Numbered from the stretch's first letter, positions 1 through 9,492 are shown. The stretch: 64,000 nucleotides of DNA from Chryseobacterium sp. CY350 (GCF_027945075.1 NZ_CP116034.1:310001-374000); one strand, 5' to 3'. The notes: a model not told the origin generated them from the sequence alone. Translations and numbers: made by a program.

Positions 1-410
1 TTTTTAATTCTACGTTCATTCTCTAAAACATCACAGACCATGTCGTAAACTCTCCAAGGTGTTTTCTTAGTTAATGCATGATCTGTATGAAGTTGAGCAT
101 TTGGAATAGGCTCAATTAAAATTTTCCTTAGGGTTAAAATACGCTCCCAACATGCAGTAGCAATTGAACCAGCACTTTCGATATAACCTTTATCCATTAA
201 ATCACGCAGTGTATGTAATAGTTCCACAATCGAACTCAAATAAATTCCACAGGTTCCTAATACCTTTTGTCTTTCTTCATTAAGATTGTCAACGTCAATG
301 TAACGTAAGGCATCCTCGAACTGGTCTAGAATTATATCATACATTGAATTGTAAACTGTTTTGTTTTTATCGTTTACTAATAGCTCTAAGTCTCTAACTG
401 TTATATTCAT
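1..410 (-). CDS. Hypothetical protein, C-terminus beyond window
   Basis: An open frame reads from the ATG at 410 leftward off the window edge, giving 136 residues so far. The visible part is soluble and helical, with no signal peptide. A central stretch of the form LLHTLRDLMDKGYIESA followed by an Arg/Trp-containing helix recalls DUF5677-type proteins, but this is a weak resemblance and I do not assign a function. The next gene on the same strand starts at 1259, and the gap of about 160 bases between them is AT-rich without a clear terminator. Confidence 0.6.
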   Translation of the reverse strand, partial: MNITVRDLELLVNDKNKTVYNSMYDIILDQFEDALRYIDVDNLNEERQKVLGTCGIYLSSIVELLHTLRDLMDKGYIESAGSIATACWERILTLRKILIEPIPNAQLHTDHALTKKTPWRVYDMVCDVLENERRIK

Positions 411-569
411 AATGCAAAGTAATTACTGATGTGCGCATTCTTTTTGCGCACTAAAAAATATTTACTAATTGTTAATTATTTTTTAAACCCTTTTGATTTG
501 TTTTTAATTATAACCTTATTTTCTAATTAGCAACAACAAAAAGTAAGTTTTTATATTGAATAAAATTTT

Positions 570-1259
570 TTATTTAAATGTTGAAATATATCGATCGTAA
601 TTAATAACTCTTTGCGGATTTAGAGAATTCAAAATGATATTTTTCAGGTCGTCTTCAATACCATCGTAATATTTATCCAGCAATCCCAAAAATATAAATT
701 GAAAATCTGTGTACATATAGCTGTAATGCTTGTCTGGATACACTTCCTTTCCAAAATATTTATCATTATTTTCTTCCAGAAACCTTACAGAGCTTCGCAT
801 CTCATCGTCAAAAATTTTATTTAATTCTTTTGCAGAATTTATTTCCATCTTATTTTCATATAACCTTTCAAATAACTTCCATCGTAAATCAGCAAATTGT
901 CTCTTAAAAAAATTATTGTTTTTTTCGACTTCAATAATTCGTATATCTAATAAATTTTTCCACTCATTAAATCTGTCCTGTTTTACCTTTTCTCTGTTGG
1001 CAACCTCGGCGGCAGTTAATCTTAGTATCCCAAAGTAAGCGACGATTAGTGTTATTGTTGCAGCAAATAATTCTTTGAATTCACTAAATTCTTTAATGTA
1101 ATTATTTAATCCTAGGATACTAGGATCAAAATAGTCATTACAGAGATTTGTTTGAACAATAAATAAGGCACTCGCTGATACTCCTACTAGTATTAATGAT
1201 GTTGTTATAATTATTATGTTGAAAAATGACTTTATAATAGTGAATATTTTAGTTGACAT
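570..1259 (-). CDS. Two-TM membrane protein of unknown function
   Basis: The protein is 229 residues long if the ATG at 1259 is used. An upstream in-frame TTG at 1289 is rejected because it lies inside a good -7 promoter box. Two hydrophobic segments (about residues 8-32 and 58-78 of this start) are followed by a charged, coiled-coil-prone cytoplasmic stretch and a Tyr-rich C-terminus. This layout resembles small bacterial membrane proteins of unknown role often found in accessory regions. I recognise no catalytic motif. Confidence 0.65.
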   Translation of the reverse strand: MSTKIFTIIKSFFNIIIITTSLILVGVSASALFIVQTNLCNDYFDPSILGLNNYIKEFSEFKELFAATITLIVAYFGILRLTAAEVANREKVKQDRFNEWKNLLDIRIIEVEKNNNFFKRQFADLRWKLFERLYENKMEINSAKELNKIFDDEMRSSVRFLEENNDKYFGKEVYPDKHYSYMYTDFQFIFLGLLDKYYDGIEDDLKNIILNSLNPQRVINYDRYISTFK

Positions 1260-1286
1260 TTGCTGATTAAAAGTTTTTATTATTCT

Positions 1287-1294
1287 CAAATGTA
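1287..1294 (-). promoter_or_regulatory. -7 box TACATTTG for the 570-1259 gene
   Basis: The minus strand reads TACATTTG, matching the Bacteroidota consensus TAnnTTTG, 27 bases upstream of the ATG at 1259. It fixes the start choice for that gene. A convincing -33 TTG was not found at the usual distance. Confidence 0.5.
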
Positions 1295-1352
1295 CATTTT
1301 TTTAGAGCTATTAATTGTATAGTATTTTAATATATTTGTCAAAAACGCGTTT

Positions 1353-1522
1353 GTGAAAACATTTAAAAATTACAGCATTATTTCAACGATTGCAATATTT
1401 GTATTATCGATTAGTCTTTACAATAAAACTAATGATTACAACAAAACTTAAAGCAATATCAGGAGACAGAGGACGTTCTTAAACAATGTTCTGATAGATA
1501 TTACAAAGAAATTGATAAATAA
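1353..1522 (+). pseudogene. Small membrane protein gene, one-base frameshift
   Basis: A GTG at 1353 opens a frame encoding a short basic N-terminus and one hydrophobic helix (about residues 7-24), ending at a stop near 1450. Just before that stop a second frame continues with a polar helix (KQYQETEDVLKQC and so on) to the TAA at 1520-1522. One added base near 1450 would restore a protein of about 56 residues. It is followed directly by a strong bidirectional terminator, which supports a real transcription unit. It may be a decayed gene or a sequencing slip. Confidence 0.4.
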
Positions 1523-1556
1523 AACGAAATCCTAACTAAGAGCTAGGATTTCGTTT
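1522..1556. terminator. Bidirectional intrinsic terminator
   Basis: A perfect 13-bp stem (1522-1534 with 1544-1556) and a 9-base loop lie between the convergent small + gene and the XRE regulator on the minus strand. T-rich stretches occur on both sides. Confidence 0.8.
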
Positions 1557-1558
1557 AT

Positions 1559-1819
1559 CTATTCATCAATTTTATATTTCTCAATATCAAAATCAAAGTC
1601 AAAAAGTTCTTTAGGAGAAATACCAAAAGCAGATGACATTTTTAACATTGTTTCAATGGTAGGATTGCCTTTTCCATTTTCAAATTTATTGTAATTACTT
1701 GAATCGAAAGTTGAATTCTGCGCAACTTCGTCCATTGAGTTATATTTTTTAGCTCGAATCTTTTTCAAATTTTCCGAGAATTCTAGCATAAATAATCTTA
1801 AGACTTCTTTGCTATCCAT
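1559..1819 (-). CDS. XRE-family helix-turn-helix regulator
   Basis: This 86-residue protein is a single HTH_3 (Cro/C1) domain. Helices run from about residue 11 to 75, with the recognition region STFDSSNYNKFENGKGNPT and the conserved tail helix ETMLKMSSAFGISPKELF. The ATG at 1819 is chosen because the longer frame at 1840 begins with TTG. A 16-bp perfect palindrome (1867-1882) lies about 48 bases upstream and is a good candidate for its own operator. The divergent SusC locus shares this intergenic region, so the protein may also act there; that is inference. Confidence 0.8.
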   Translation of the reverse strand: MDSKEVLRLFMLEFSENLKKIRAKKYNSMDEVAQNSTFDSSNYNKFENGKGNPTIETMLKMSSAFGISPKELFDFDFDIEKYKIDE

Positions 1820-1866
1820 AAATAAAATATTTACAAGCAATTTTGGATTTTCGATTTAAAAATTCG

Positions 1867-1882
1867 TGGTAATATATTACCA
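1867..1882. promoter_or_regulatory. 16-bp palindrome, probable operator
   Basis: TGGTAATATATTACCA is perfectly self-complementary and is followed by a partial direct repeat GGTAATAA at 1884. It lies upstream of the XRE gene and about 30 bases before a -7 box facing the SusC operon, as expected for a shared operator. Confidence 0.5.
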
Positions 1883-1910
1883 GGTAATAAATAAAATTAT
1901 TATATTTGTA

Positions 1911-1918
1911 AAATAAGT
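1911..1918 (+). promoter_or_regulatory. -7 box TATATTTG facing the SusC operon
   Basis: The sequence matches TAnnTTTG. A transcript starting just downstream would contain the structured segment 1978-2207 as its leader, or that segment as a separate RNA. No good -33 element is visible. Confidence 0.4.
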
Positions 1919-1977
1919 TACAGAAAATGTAATTTTGCGATACTTCAAAGAAAAATAGAAGCTATTGCTTAGAATCT

Positions 1978-2207
1978 CATTCTGAAAACTGGTAATTTAA
2001 AGTATACGAGAGGATAAGTACAATAGCTCACGACCGCGGCGTGAGCTCTCTTATCTGTATACAAGGTATACCAGTACCTCAGAATGGATATGTAGAGTCT
2101 CACGCTGTTTTTATTCCAGCATTCTCATATTCTACATCCTAAGCCGCTTCCTCAAAATACAGTATCAGACTGAACGATACAATGGGGTGTACAACTCATT
2201 GCGGCTT
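1978..2207 (+). ncRNA. Candidate structured RNA or long 5' leader
   Basis: Three consecutive folded domains can be drawn by eye. Domain I pairs CATTCTGA (1978) with TCAGAATG (2079), ACTGGTA with TACCAGT, GTATAC with GTATAC, GATAAG with CTTATC, and GCTCACG with CGTGAGC around the loop at 2033-2039. Domain II pairs GGAT and GTAGA near 2086-2096 with TCTAC and ATCC near 2130-2138, and GCTG with CAGC inside. Domain III closes with AAGCCGC (2141) and GCGGCTT (2201), holding two small hairpins (GTATC/GATAC and AATG/CATT). It does not look like tmRNA, RNase P or 6S RNA. It precedes SusC by about 275 bases, and a further imperfect hairpin lies at 2402-2449. Confidence 0.5.
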
Positions 2208-2482
2208 TTGAAGCTTTTATAGGACACAATTTTCATTCATATTAATTTTTTAAGATGTGTTGGGGCAGGAGGTTTTGCTATGTTCTTACTGAGGCTTCCT
2301 CCCAAGCATCATCGCAGTAAACTATGTCTATGCTAAAAATAAAACTGAATTTTAAGAAACAGAAAGTGTAAAGAATAACTAACCATAGAAACAAGAAAGC
2401 CCTCTTAGCACTATAAGTATTGTGGAATTTACGCAGTGCAGAAGAGAGCCTAAAATTTAACGAATTAAATCTTTTCAAAAGT

Positions 2483-5400
2483 ATGAAAAAAAACTTTTGC
2501 AGCCTGAGTCATATTCAATTGGCTTTTGGCTTCACCTTGCTCGCCTCCGGCGTAGCAATAGGACAGATGCGTGTGATTACAGGCACTGTTACAGATAATA
2601 CTAATAATAAACCGATTTCAGGGGTAAGTATATTTCAGGAGGGTAGTGATGCGGTTGCTACTACCAATAGTTCAGGTATTTATAGAGTTCAGGTATCAGG
2701 TGAGAATCCTGTCCTTGTCTTTAAGCACCCTGATTATCCTGACCGAAAAGTTTCTTTAAGCGATAAAGTAGCTGTTAATGTCTCATTGGGTAAAGAGAAC
2801 GACAAAGAGAAATCAATAGAGGAGGTCGTTCTCAATGCAGGATATTATAAGGTTCGGGATAAGGAGAGAACGGGGAGTATTGCGAAGATTTCTGCAAAGG
2901 ATATTGAGAACCAGCCTGTGACGAATGTTCTTTCGTCTGCCCAAGGAAGAATGTCTGGGGTGTCGATTACTCAGAACTCGGGTGTTCCGGGTGGTGGGTT
3001 TGATATTCAGATTAGGGGAAAGAACAGTATTCGTAGGGAGGGGAATGAACCTTTGTATATTATTGATGGGGTGCCTCAGGCTTCTGAAACGCCTTCTCTT
3101 TATTCTGCGACGATTCTTCCGTTTTCTTCTATTAATCCTTTGAACTCGATTAATCCTAATGATATTGAAAGCTTTGAGATCTTGAAGGATGCGGATGCTA
3201 CTGCTATTTATGGGAGCCGCGGTGCGAATGGGGTGATCATTGTGACGACTAAGAAAGGGAAGAAAGGCAGGACTGAGGTGAAATTGAATACAAGTTATTC
3301 TTTAAGCAGTGCTGCCAGGCGGATGAAGTTGTTGAGTACAGAGGAGTATCTGGATATGCGTAGACAGGCTTTTCAGAATGATAATATTTCTGTTGTTCCT
3401 GCTGCTAATTATGATATTAACGGGATTTGGGATCAGAGCAGATTTACGGATTGGCAGAAGGAGTTGATTGGGAATACCGCTACGGCTTCTGTGGTTCAGT
3501 TGTCATTGAGCGGTGGTTCTGAAAATATGTCTTATCTGATCAGCTATAATCATAATGAGCAGTCGACGGTCTTTCCTGCGGATTTCAGGTACAGGACGAA
3601 TAATTTCAGTGGGAGTTTCAGTTACAGGACACCGGATAAGAAGTTGGAATTGAATATGACGAATTCCATTTCCTTTCAGAATAATAATGTGCAGAATGAT
3701 GACCTGACCCGTAGAAGTTTGACTTTGAGTCCTAATGCACCGGCTTTGTATACTTCGTCAGGGGAGATCAATTGGGAGAATTCTACTTTTTCGAATCCGA
3801 TTGCAGGGTTGAAAAGCGAGTATCTGAACAAGACCGCTTATTTTAACAATGGGCTTAATGTTTCCTATAAGCTGTTTCCTTTTCTGTCTTTAAAGATGAA
3901 TGGGGGAATCAGCTATCAGAATTTTGAAGAGCAGTCTCTGAAACCGCATACGATGTATAATCCTTCATCGGGGCTTACGAGTGCCAATTCGATCTCGTCT
4001 AAAAACAAGCAGACCAACTTTTCTTATATCATCGAACCGCAGGTGGTAGGAACCTACGGGTGGAAAGAGCACCAGTTTGAGCTTCTGTTAGGAACAACCC
4101 TGCAGCAGACGGTCTCTGATCAGGGTGCAATACAGGGATTGGGTTTTGAAAGCAATGCACTGATTGGGAATATCGGAGCTGCTAAGACGAAGGTAATTCC
4201 TGACCAGGTCGTTACCCAGTACTATTATACTGCTGCTTTTACAAGGTTCAATTATCAGCTGAAGAAGAAATACATTGTGAACCTAACGGGTAGAAGGGAC
4301 GGTTCAAGCCGCTTCGGTGCCAATAACCGTTTTGGGAATTTCGGAGCAGTAGGAGCAGCGTGGTTGTTTTCTGAGGAAGGATTTTTGAAAGAGAGTCAAT
4401 GGCTGAGTCTTGGTAAGATCCGGGGAAGTATCGGAACGACAGGGAATGATAAGATCGGGGACTATCAGTATCTGAATACCTATATCGTCTCTGCGAATAT
4501 CTATAACGGAATTACGGGGCTGAATCCTGCTAGGCTTTATAATCCTTATTTCAGTTGGGAGAAAACGGTGAAGAAGGAGATTGCCCTTGAATTGGGAATG
4601 TTTAGGAACAGGCTGGGTTTTTCTGCGGCGTATTATGAAAATACCTCATCGAATCAATTAGTGGGAATTCCACTTCCTGCAACAACAGGGTTTTCTTCGA
4701 TACAGTCGAACCTTCCTGCTAAGATTCAGAATACGGGATGGGAATTTGATGCGTCTTTCCAGGTACTTCGAAGTGGTGAGTTTAAGTACAATACATCGCT
4801 GAATGTAAGTATTCCCAGAAATAAGCTGTTAGAGTTTCCGAACCTTGAAGGTTCTACGTATGCGAACCAGTATATGATCGGGCAGCCGGTAGGGATTGTG
4901 AAGTTGTATCAGTATGATAGGATCGATCCGGTGACCGGATTATATAGGTTCAGGGACTTTAACGGTGACGGGAAGATCACCAGTCCTGATGACAATAAGC
5001 TGGCTGAGCGAGTAGGTGTTGAACTGCATGGGGGCTGGAACAATAGTTTCAGGTTTAAACAGTGGTCTGCATCTTTCTTATGGCATTTTGTCAAACAACG
5101 GAATTTTAATTACAACCGTCAGATATCGCTTCCGGGTACGATGAACAATCAGCCTGTAGAGGTGTTGAATGCATGGTCGCCCTCTAATCCTGATGCGGAT
5201 TATATGTCTTATACTGCTGGAACGAATGCACAGAAAAATGCTTTGAATTTATTCTTTCAGAATTCTACGGCTGCTGTGGGTGATGCTTCTTTTATCAGGC
5301 TGAAGAATGTTCAGCTGAACTACAGCATCCCGGTGCAGAAGTTTGGGTTCAGGGAAGCGATGATTTATGTGCAGGGGCAAAACCTGCTGACGCTGTCGAA

Positions 5401-5488
5401 TTATTTCGGGCTCGATCCTGAATTCAACATTGTCGGTTACCTTCCGCCGTTGAAGACGTATTCTATGGGATTCCAGCTGACTTTTTAA
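2483..5488 (+). CDS. SusC/RagA-type TonB-dependent outer membrane receptor
   Basis: This 1001-residue outer membrane channel works with its SusD partner to import oligomers or peptides using TonB energy. It has a signal peptide (about residues 1-27, ending near VAIGQ), a carboxypeptidase-regulatory-like domain (about 30-105, starting GTVTD), a plug domain (about 115-230, with the SusC signatures IQIRGKNSI, PLYIIDGVP and DATAIYGSRGANGVI), and a 22-strand type barrel ending in an aromatic-rich strand. The start at 2483 is preferred over 2420 because it places a typical Lys-rich signal peptide first. It is followed after 55 bases by SusD and then a peptidase, which suggests a peptide substrate. 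A structured leader precedes it. Confidence 0.93.
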   Translation: MKKNFCSLSHIQLAFGFTLLASGVAIGQMRVITGTVTDNTNNKPISGVSIFQEGSDAVATTNSSGIYRVQVSGENPVLVFKHPDYPDRKVSLSDKVAVNVSLGKENDKEKSIEEVVLNAGYYKVRDKERTGSIAKISAKDIENQPVTNVLSSAQGRMSGVSITQNSGVPGGGFDIQIRGKNSIRREGNEPLYIIDGVPQASETPSLYSATILPFSSINPLNSINPNDIESFEILKDADATAIYGSRGANGVIIVTTKKGKKGRTEVKLNTSYSLSSAARRMKLLSTEEYLDMRRQAFQNDNISVVPAANYDINGIWDQSRFTDWQKELIGNTATASVVQLSLSGGSENMSYLISYNHNEQSTVFPADFRYRTNNFSGSFSYRTPDKKLELNMTNSISFQNNNVQNDDLTRRSLTLSPNAPALYTSSGEINWENSTFSNPIAGLKSEYLNKTAYFNNGLNVSYKLFPFLSLKMNGGISYQNFEEQSLKPHTMYNPSSGLTSANSISSKNKQTNFSYIIEPQVVGTYGWKEHQFELLLGTTLQQTVSDQGAIQGLGFESNALIGNIGAAKTKVIPDQVVTQYYYTAAFTRFNYQLKKKYIVNLTGRRDGSSRFGANNRFGNFGAVGAAWLFSEEGFLKESQWLSLGKIRGSIGTTGNDKIGDYQYLNTYIVSANIYNGITGLNPARLYNPYFSWEKTVKKEIALELGMFRNRLGFSAAYYENTSSNQLVGIPLPATTGFSSIQSNLPAKIQNTGWEFDASFQVLRSGEFKYNTSLNVSIPRNKLLEFPNLEGSTYANQYMIGQPVGIVKLYQYDRIDPVTGLYRFRDFNGDGKITSPDDNKLAERVGVELHGGWNNSFRFKQWSASFLWHFVKQRNFNYNRQISLPGTMNNQPVEVLNAWSPSNPDADYMSYTAGTNAQKNALNLFFQNSTAAVGDASFIRLKNVQLNYSIPVQKFGFREAMIYVQGQNLLTLSNYFGLDPEFNIVGYLPPLKTYSMGFQLTF

Positions 5489-5543
5489 TGGATTTACTTG
5501 TATTCTACTTAGTAATAAATAAAATAATTAAAAGAATAAAAAA

Positions 5544-6935
5544 ATGATCAAATATATTAAACTACCGTTCTATATCGCGTTATTGGTGGCACTGCTGCTT
5601 GCTGTGAACTCGTGCGAAAAATGGATAGAGACTGATTTTCCGAATAACCAGCTTCCTACGGAGCGGGTATTCGAAGATGAGCAGACGGCCGAAGCTGCTT
5701 TGGCGGGATTGTACGGAGCTTTATGGAATAACAGTATGCTGGCGGGTTCTTCTGACGGGACGGGGTATTTTCTGGGAAATTATACTGATGATATTACGTG
5801 TATTTTGACGACAGCCAACAACGGGATTGTTGATATTTTTAATAATCAGCAGGTTCCTACCAATACCGTTGTTAATTCGGTTTGGACGAATGCTTACCAG
5901 CAGATTTATATTGCCAACAGCATTATTTATGGGGTGGAGCATTCAAAAATTCTTCCTGTTGCGGTGAAAGACCGTATTCGGGGTGAGGCTGTATTTGTCC
6001 GCTCGTTGCTGTATTTTTATCTGTATCAGATTTATGGTGAGGTTCCTTATACGGATACGATTGACTATACTGTTAACATGAATTTGAAAAGAATGCCTAA
6101 AGAGCAGTTTTTGGTGAGGCTTGAAACGGATATGTCAGAGGCGGTGAATCTGATGCCGTCCAATTACCGCAGTGCTGAAAGAATTTATGCGAATAAGGCA
6201 GTGGGAACGGTACTGTTGGCCAGGATGAAAATGCTGATCGGAAAATGGAGTGAGGCAGAAGTCTTGTGTCAGTCCGTGCTTCAGACTTCAGGGTATGCAT
6301 TTCAGAATGATATTGCGAAGGTTTTTCAGAAGAATGGTTCTCACATTATTTGGCAGTTGAAGCCAAGGAATAACAATGATCCGACGAAGGAAGCTACGCT
6401 GTATAGTTTTACAACAGCTCCTACATCTTACGTTCTGAATGTCAATCTGGTGAATTCTTTTTCATCAGGGGATTTGAGAAGGCTGCATTATTTTACGGGT
6501 GTAACTTTTAATGGGCAGACGAATTACCGTTCGACGAAATACAAGAATATCTCGGCAGGAAACAATACCACCGAATATTCTGTTGTTTTCAGACTGGAGG
6601 AGGTGCATCTGATGTTGGCTGAGGTTCTGATTCAGCAGGGGAAAGTGGCTGAGGCGGTTCCGCATCTTAACAAAACAAGACAAAGGGCGGGTTTGACCGC
6701 GTTAAGTACCGGGATTGCGGCTCCGGTGGCAATGAATGAACTGAAAGCGGAAAAAAGAAGGGAGTTCTTTGCTGAACATGGTCAGCGGTTCTTTGATCTT
6801 AAACGCTGGGGGGATCTTTCTTTATTGGTATTGATAAAACCCAACTGGAAAGCTTTCCATCAATTTTGGCCGCTGCCTCAGAAGGAACTTTTGGTCAATC
6901 CTAATCTAAATCCTCAGAATGATGGGTATCAATAG
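5544..6935 (+). CDS. SusD/RagB-family substrate-binding lipoprotein
   Basis: The protein has 463 residues and forms the surface lid of the SusC channel. The N-terminus is a lipoprotein signal with lipobox LAVNSC (Cys near residue 24). A SusD-like N-terminal domain follows (TEAALAGLYGALWN-type motif with DEQTAEAALAGLYG), then a RagB C-terminal domain containing the hallmark ELKAEKRREFFAEHGQRF and FDLKRWGDL. It lies 55 bases after SusC and just before the S9 peptidase, so the three genes form one operon. Its length is on the short side but within the family range. Confidence 0.92.
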   Translation: MIKYIKLPFYIALLVALLLAVNSCEKWIETDFPNNQLPTERVFEDEQTAEAALAGLYGALWNNSMLAGSSDGTGYFLGNYTDDITCILTTANNGIVDIFNNQQVPTNTVVNSVWTNAYQQIYIANSIIYGVEHSKILPVAVKDRIRGEAVFVRSLLYFYLYQIYGEVPYTDTIDYTVNMNLKRMPKEQFLVRLETDMSEAVNLMPSNYRSAERIYANKAVGTVLLARMKMLIGKWSEAEVLCQSVLQTSGYAFQNDIAKVFQKNGSHIIWQLKPRNNNDPTKEATLYSFTTAPTSYVLNVNLVNSFSSGDLRRLHYFTGVTFNGQTNYRSTKYKNISAGNNTTEYSVVFRLEEVHLMLAEVLIQQGKVAEAVPHLNKTRQRAGLTALSTGIAAPVAMNELKAEKRREFFAEHGQRFFDLKRWGDLSLLVLIKPNWKAFHQFWPLPQKELLVNPNLNPQNDGYQ

Positions 6936-6972
6936 GGAGTGTGTGGAAGTTGTTTTCAGATCCGCTTTCTGT

Positions 6973-9492
6973 ATGAGAAAGTTTATAAATATTGCATTTT
7001 CGACTATTGCTGTATTGATGGTTATGATGCCCTTTGTTACTTTGCAGGGGCAGAAATATCCGGAGCTTGATGAGTTGGTACAAAAAACGGAGAATCTCAT
7101 GAGTCCGAAAATATCTGATAATGGTAAGTGGGTCGCCTGGTATTCTTCGAAAAATGACTTGCGGGAGATGGTGGTTTATGTGCGCAGTATAGATGATCCA
7201 AAAAAACAATTCATGCGGAAATCTGTTAAGAAATGGATTTTTGCGAAGGATAAAATAAGCCTTTTGACAGGCAGCAGACTTGAAGTTCTCAACTTACTTA
7301 CGGGTAAATCAAGGTATTTCGATCATGTTAAATCCATGGAATATCTCAAAGGTGAGGACTTACTGGTTGTACATTATAATGAAAAAGGGGAAGGGAGGTT
7401 GGAATTGTACAATGATAAGATGAGATTGCAAGACATATTGGAGAAGGTTAGTTTTTATCTTAAAAAGGAGAATCATCTTTTTGTGATGAGAAAAGATAAA
7501 ATTGTGAATGAGGCGTTTGTTTTACAAAACGAAAAATTGCAAAAGATATATTCGACATCTCATGCAATCCAGGATATTTGGTTGTCGGGAATTGCAGCTG
7601 GCGGATATATTCTCAGCGAAGTTAGGGAAGAAGGGATTGCAGCGGTCTATGTTTCTAAAGATTATGAAGCTGTTCGTATGGAGGACGACCTTGCAGGATT
7701 TCAGAATATGACTTTGGAAACCTCACAAGATGATGAAAATGTGTTCCTTGTTTTTTCGAAGATTGCGTATCCTGAAAAAGAAAATGTGCAAATATGGTAT
7801 GGCGAGGAAAAGCAGCTCGGTAAATACATTAGAGGCCACTTGGAAAAACATAAATTGATATGGAATCCTGTAAATAGGACTAAAACTCCTGTTAGCAATG
7901 AGATGTATAGCAGCGAAACTCGGATCGGGAAGAAAGGTTTTTTCTTAAAATTATTTGAAGACGACTGGTTGACTGACAAAGCAGACCGTAAATCGGGAAA
8001 AGGTTACGACCAGTTGGTCTTGTGGAACAGTAGAAATGATAGTCACTCTTTACTTACAGAGTTTAACGGAAAAATGGTAATTGATCCCAAAGGTAATTCT
8101 GTATTAGTAGTCAAAGAAAATAGATGGTGGCTGTTTGATCTTGATTCAGGGATGATTCGTGATAAGAAGATGCCTGCGAGTGCTGCTCCGTATTACACAT
8201 CGAAGGATCAGATACTATGGATATTTAATGGGAAGTTGATTTTAGAAAATATCCTTTATTGTAGTACAAGAATTTTGGCTGAATTTGATCAGTTCGAAGT
8301 ACAGATAATCAATGCTGATGTTGAACAGACTCCATTTGGTTACGGAAAACATTTTGGTTCGGTAAATCTGGATCAATTACTGATTATAAAACTCTCCGAT
8401 GTTGAAAACGCTAGATTTAAGTATGTATCTGTTGATAAGAAGGGGAGAGTAGATTTGATCGTTGCCGAGACGTCTGATCATCTATCTGAATTTAAGAAGG
8501 CTGAAAATGCAGAGGCTTATGTTTGGCTATCTGAAAACTTTAATAAAGCACCTGTACTTATGGCAAAAAGAAAATCAAAGGCTGCAATGGAGATTTACCG
8601 ATCCAATAAAGAAATGCAAGGTGTGGAAAATTTAAAAAGAGTGGTAGTTCGCTATAAAGGTTCTGGTGGTGTTGATCTTTCTGGTGCATTGTATTTGCCG
8701 CAGAATTTCAATTCTTCTTTGAAATATCCTGTGGTAACCCATATTTATGAATCGCAGCATCACTTGACCAACCGTTATTTTAAAGCAAGCTATCTGAATG
8801 GATTGGGAATGAATGAAGCTCTTTTATTACATTCCGGGATTGGTATTTTTCTTCCTGATATTTCATACTCAGAAAAAGGACCAGCATTGTCAGCTTTGGA
8901 AAGTGTGAATAGTGCAATAGATGAACTGGTTAAAATCAAGGAGGTTGATAGTACAAGATTAGGATTGGTAGGACAGTCTTTTGGTGGATATGAGACTTCA
9001 TTTATTGCCGGACATTCGAAAAGATTTGCTGCATATATTGCTGGGGCTGCAGTTACAGATCCGCTGCGAATGTTTTATTCACTTAATAAAGGTTTTGATG
9101 CGCCGGAATACTGGCGTGTGGAAGGAAGGCAGTATGAGTTCAAAACTCCGCTGGCTGACAATCCTGAAAAATATATCAAAAACAGTCCCATCATGTTTGC
9201 GCAGGATGTCTCATCACCAATGCTGTTGTGGGTGGGAACCGGTGACACCAATGTGGATTTTGAACATACAAGATCTCTTTTTATTGCTTTACGTAAGTAT
9301 AGAAAGCCTGTTATTGCTTTACTTTATAAAGATGAGCAGCATGCGTTAATGCAGCAAGATAACCAAAAGGATCTTACTTTAAAAATGATGGATTGGTGGA
9401 GTTTTTATTTGAAGGATGAAAAGGATTTCCCATGGATTAAACATTTTGTGAAAACTAATCAAGGCGAGCTGTATCGTATTTGCGCAGATTGA
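6973..9492 (+). CDS. S9 (prolyl oligopeptidase) family serine peptidase
   Basis: The protein is 839 residues from the ATG at 6973, which begins a clear signal peptide (MRKFINIAF, cleavage near LQGQ). An earlier ATG at 6919 overlaps SusD and is less likely. The N-terminal two thirds resembles a degenerate beta-propeller. The C-terminal alpha/beta hydrolase domain carries the nucleophile GQSFGGY (Ser669), the acid in GTGDTNVDF and the His in DEQHALM. In SusCD loci such exported peptidases are thought to trim peptides in the periplasm or at the surface. Substrate specificity is unknown. Confidence 0.88.
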   Translation: MRKFINIAFSTIAVLMVMMPFVTLQGQKYPELDELVQKTENLMSPKISDNGKWVAWYSSKNDLREMVVYVRSIDDPKKQFMRKSVKKWIFAKDKISLLTGSRLEVLNLLTGKSRYFDHVKSMEYLKGEDLLVVHYNEKGEGRLELYNDKMRLQDILEKVSFYLKKENHLFVMRKDKIVNEAFVLQNEKLQKIYSTSHAIQDIWLSGIAAGGYILSEVREEGIAAVYVSKDYEAVRMEDDLAGFQNMTLETSQDDENVFLVFSKIAYPEKENVQIWYGEEKQLGKYIRGHLEKHKLIWNPVNRTKTPVSNEMYSSETRIGKKGFFLKLFEDDWLTDKADRKSGKGYDQLVLWNSRNDSHSLLTEFNGKMVIDPKGNSVLVVKENRWWLFDLDSGMIRDKKMPASAAPYYTSKDQILWIFNGKLILENILYCSTRILAEFDQFEVQIINADVEQTPFGYGKHFGSVNLDQLLIIKLSDVENARFKYVSVDKKGRVDLIVAETSDHLSEFKKAENAEAYVWLSENFNKAPVLMAKRKSKAAMEIYRSNKEMQGVENLKRVVVRYKGSGGVDLSGALYLPQNFNSSLKYPVVTHIYESQHHLTNRYFKASYLNGLGMNEALLLHSGIGIFLPDISYSEKGPALSALESVNSAIDELVKIKEVDSTRLGLVGQSFGGYETSFIAGHSKRFAAYIAGAAVTDPLRMFYSLNKGFDAPEYWRVEGRQYEFKTPLADNPEKYIKNSPIMFAQDVSSPMLLWVGTGDTNVDFEHTRSLFIALRKYRKPVIALLYKDEQHALMQQDNQKDLTLKMMDWWSFYLKDEKDFPWIKHFVKTNQGELYRICAD

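Noticed and set aside
1978..2207. tmRNA, RNase P RNA or 6S RNA
   Set aside because: No tRNA-like ends, no CCA, no conserved RNase P core, and the three-domain layout does not match these RNAs.
2278..2478. Minus-strand 66-codon frame before SusC
   Set aside because: It lies across the structured leader of SusC, has no recognisable domain, and its hydrophobic stretch follows from AT-rich composition.
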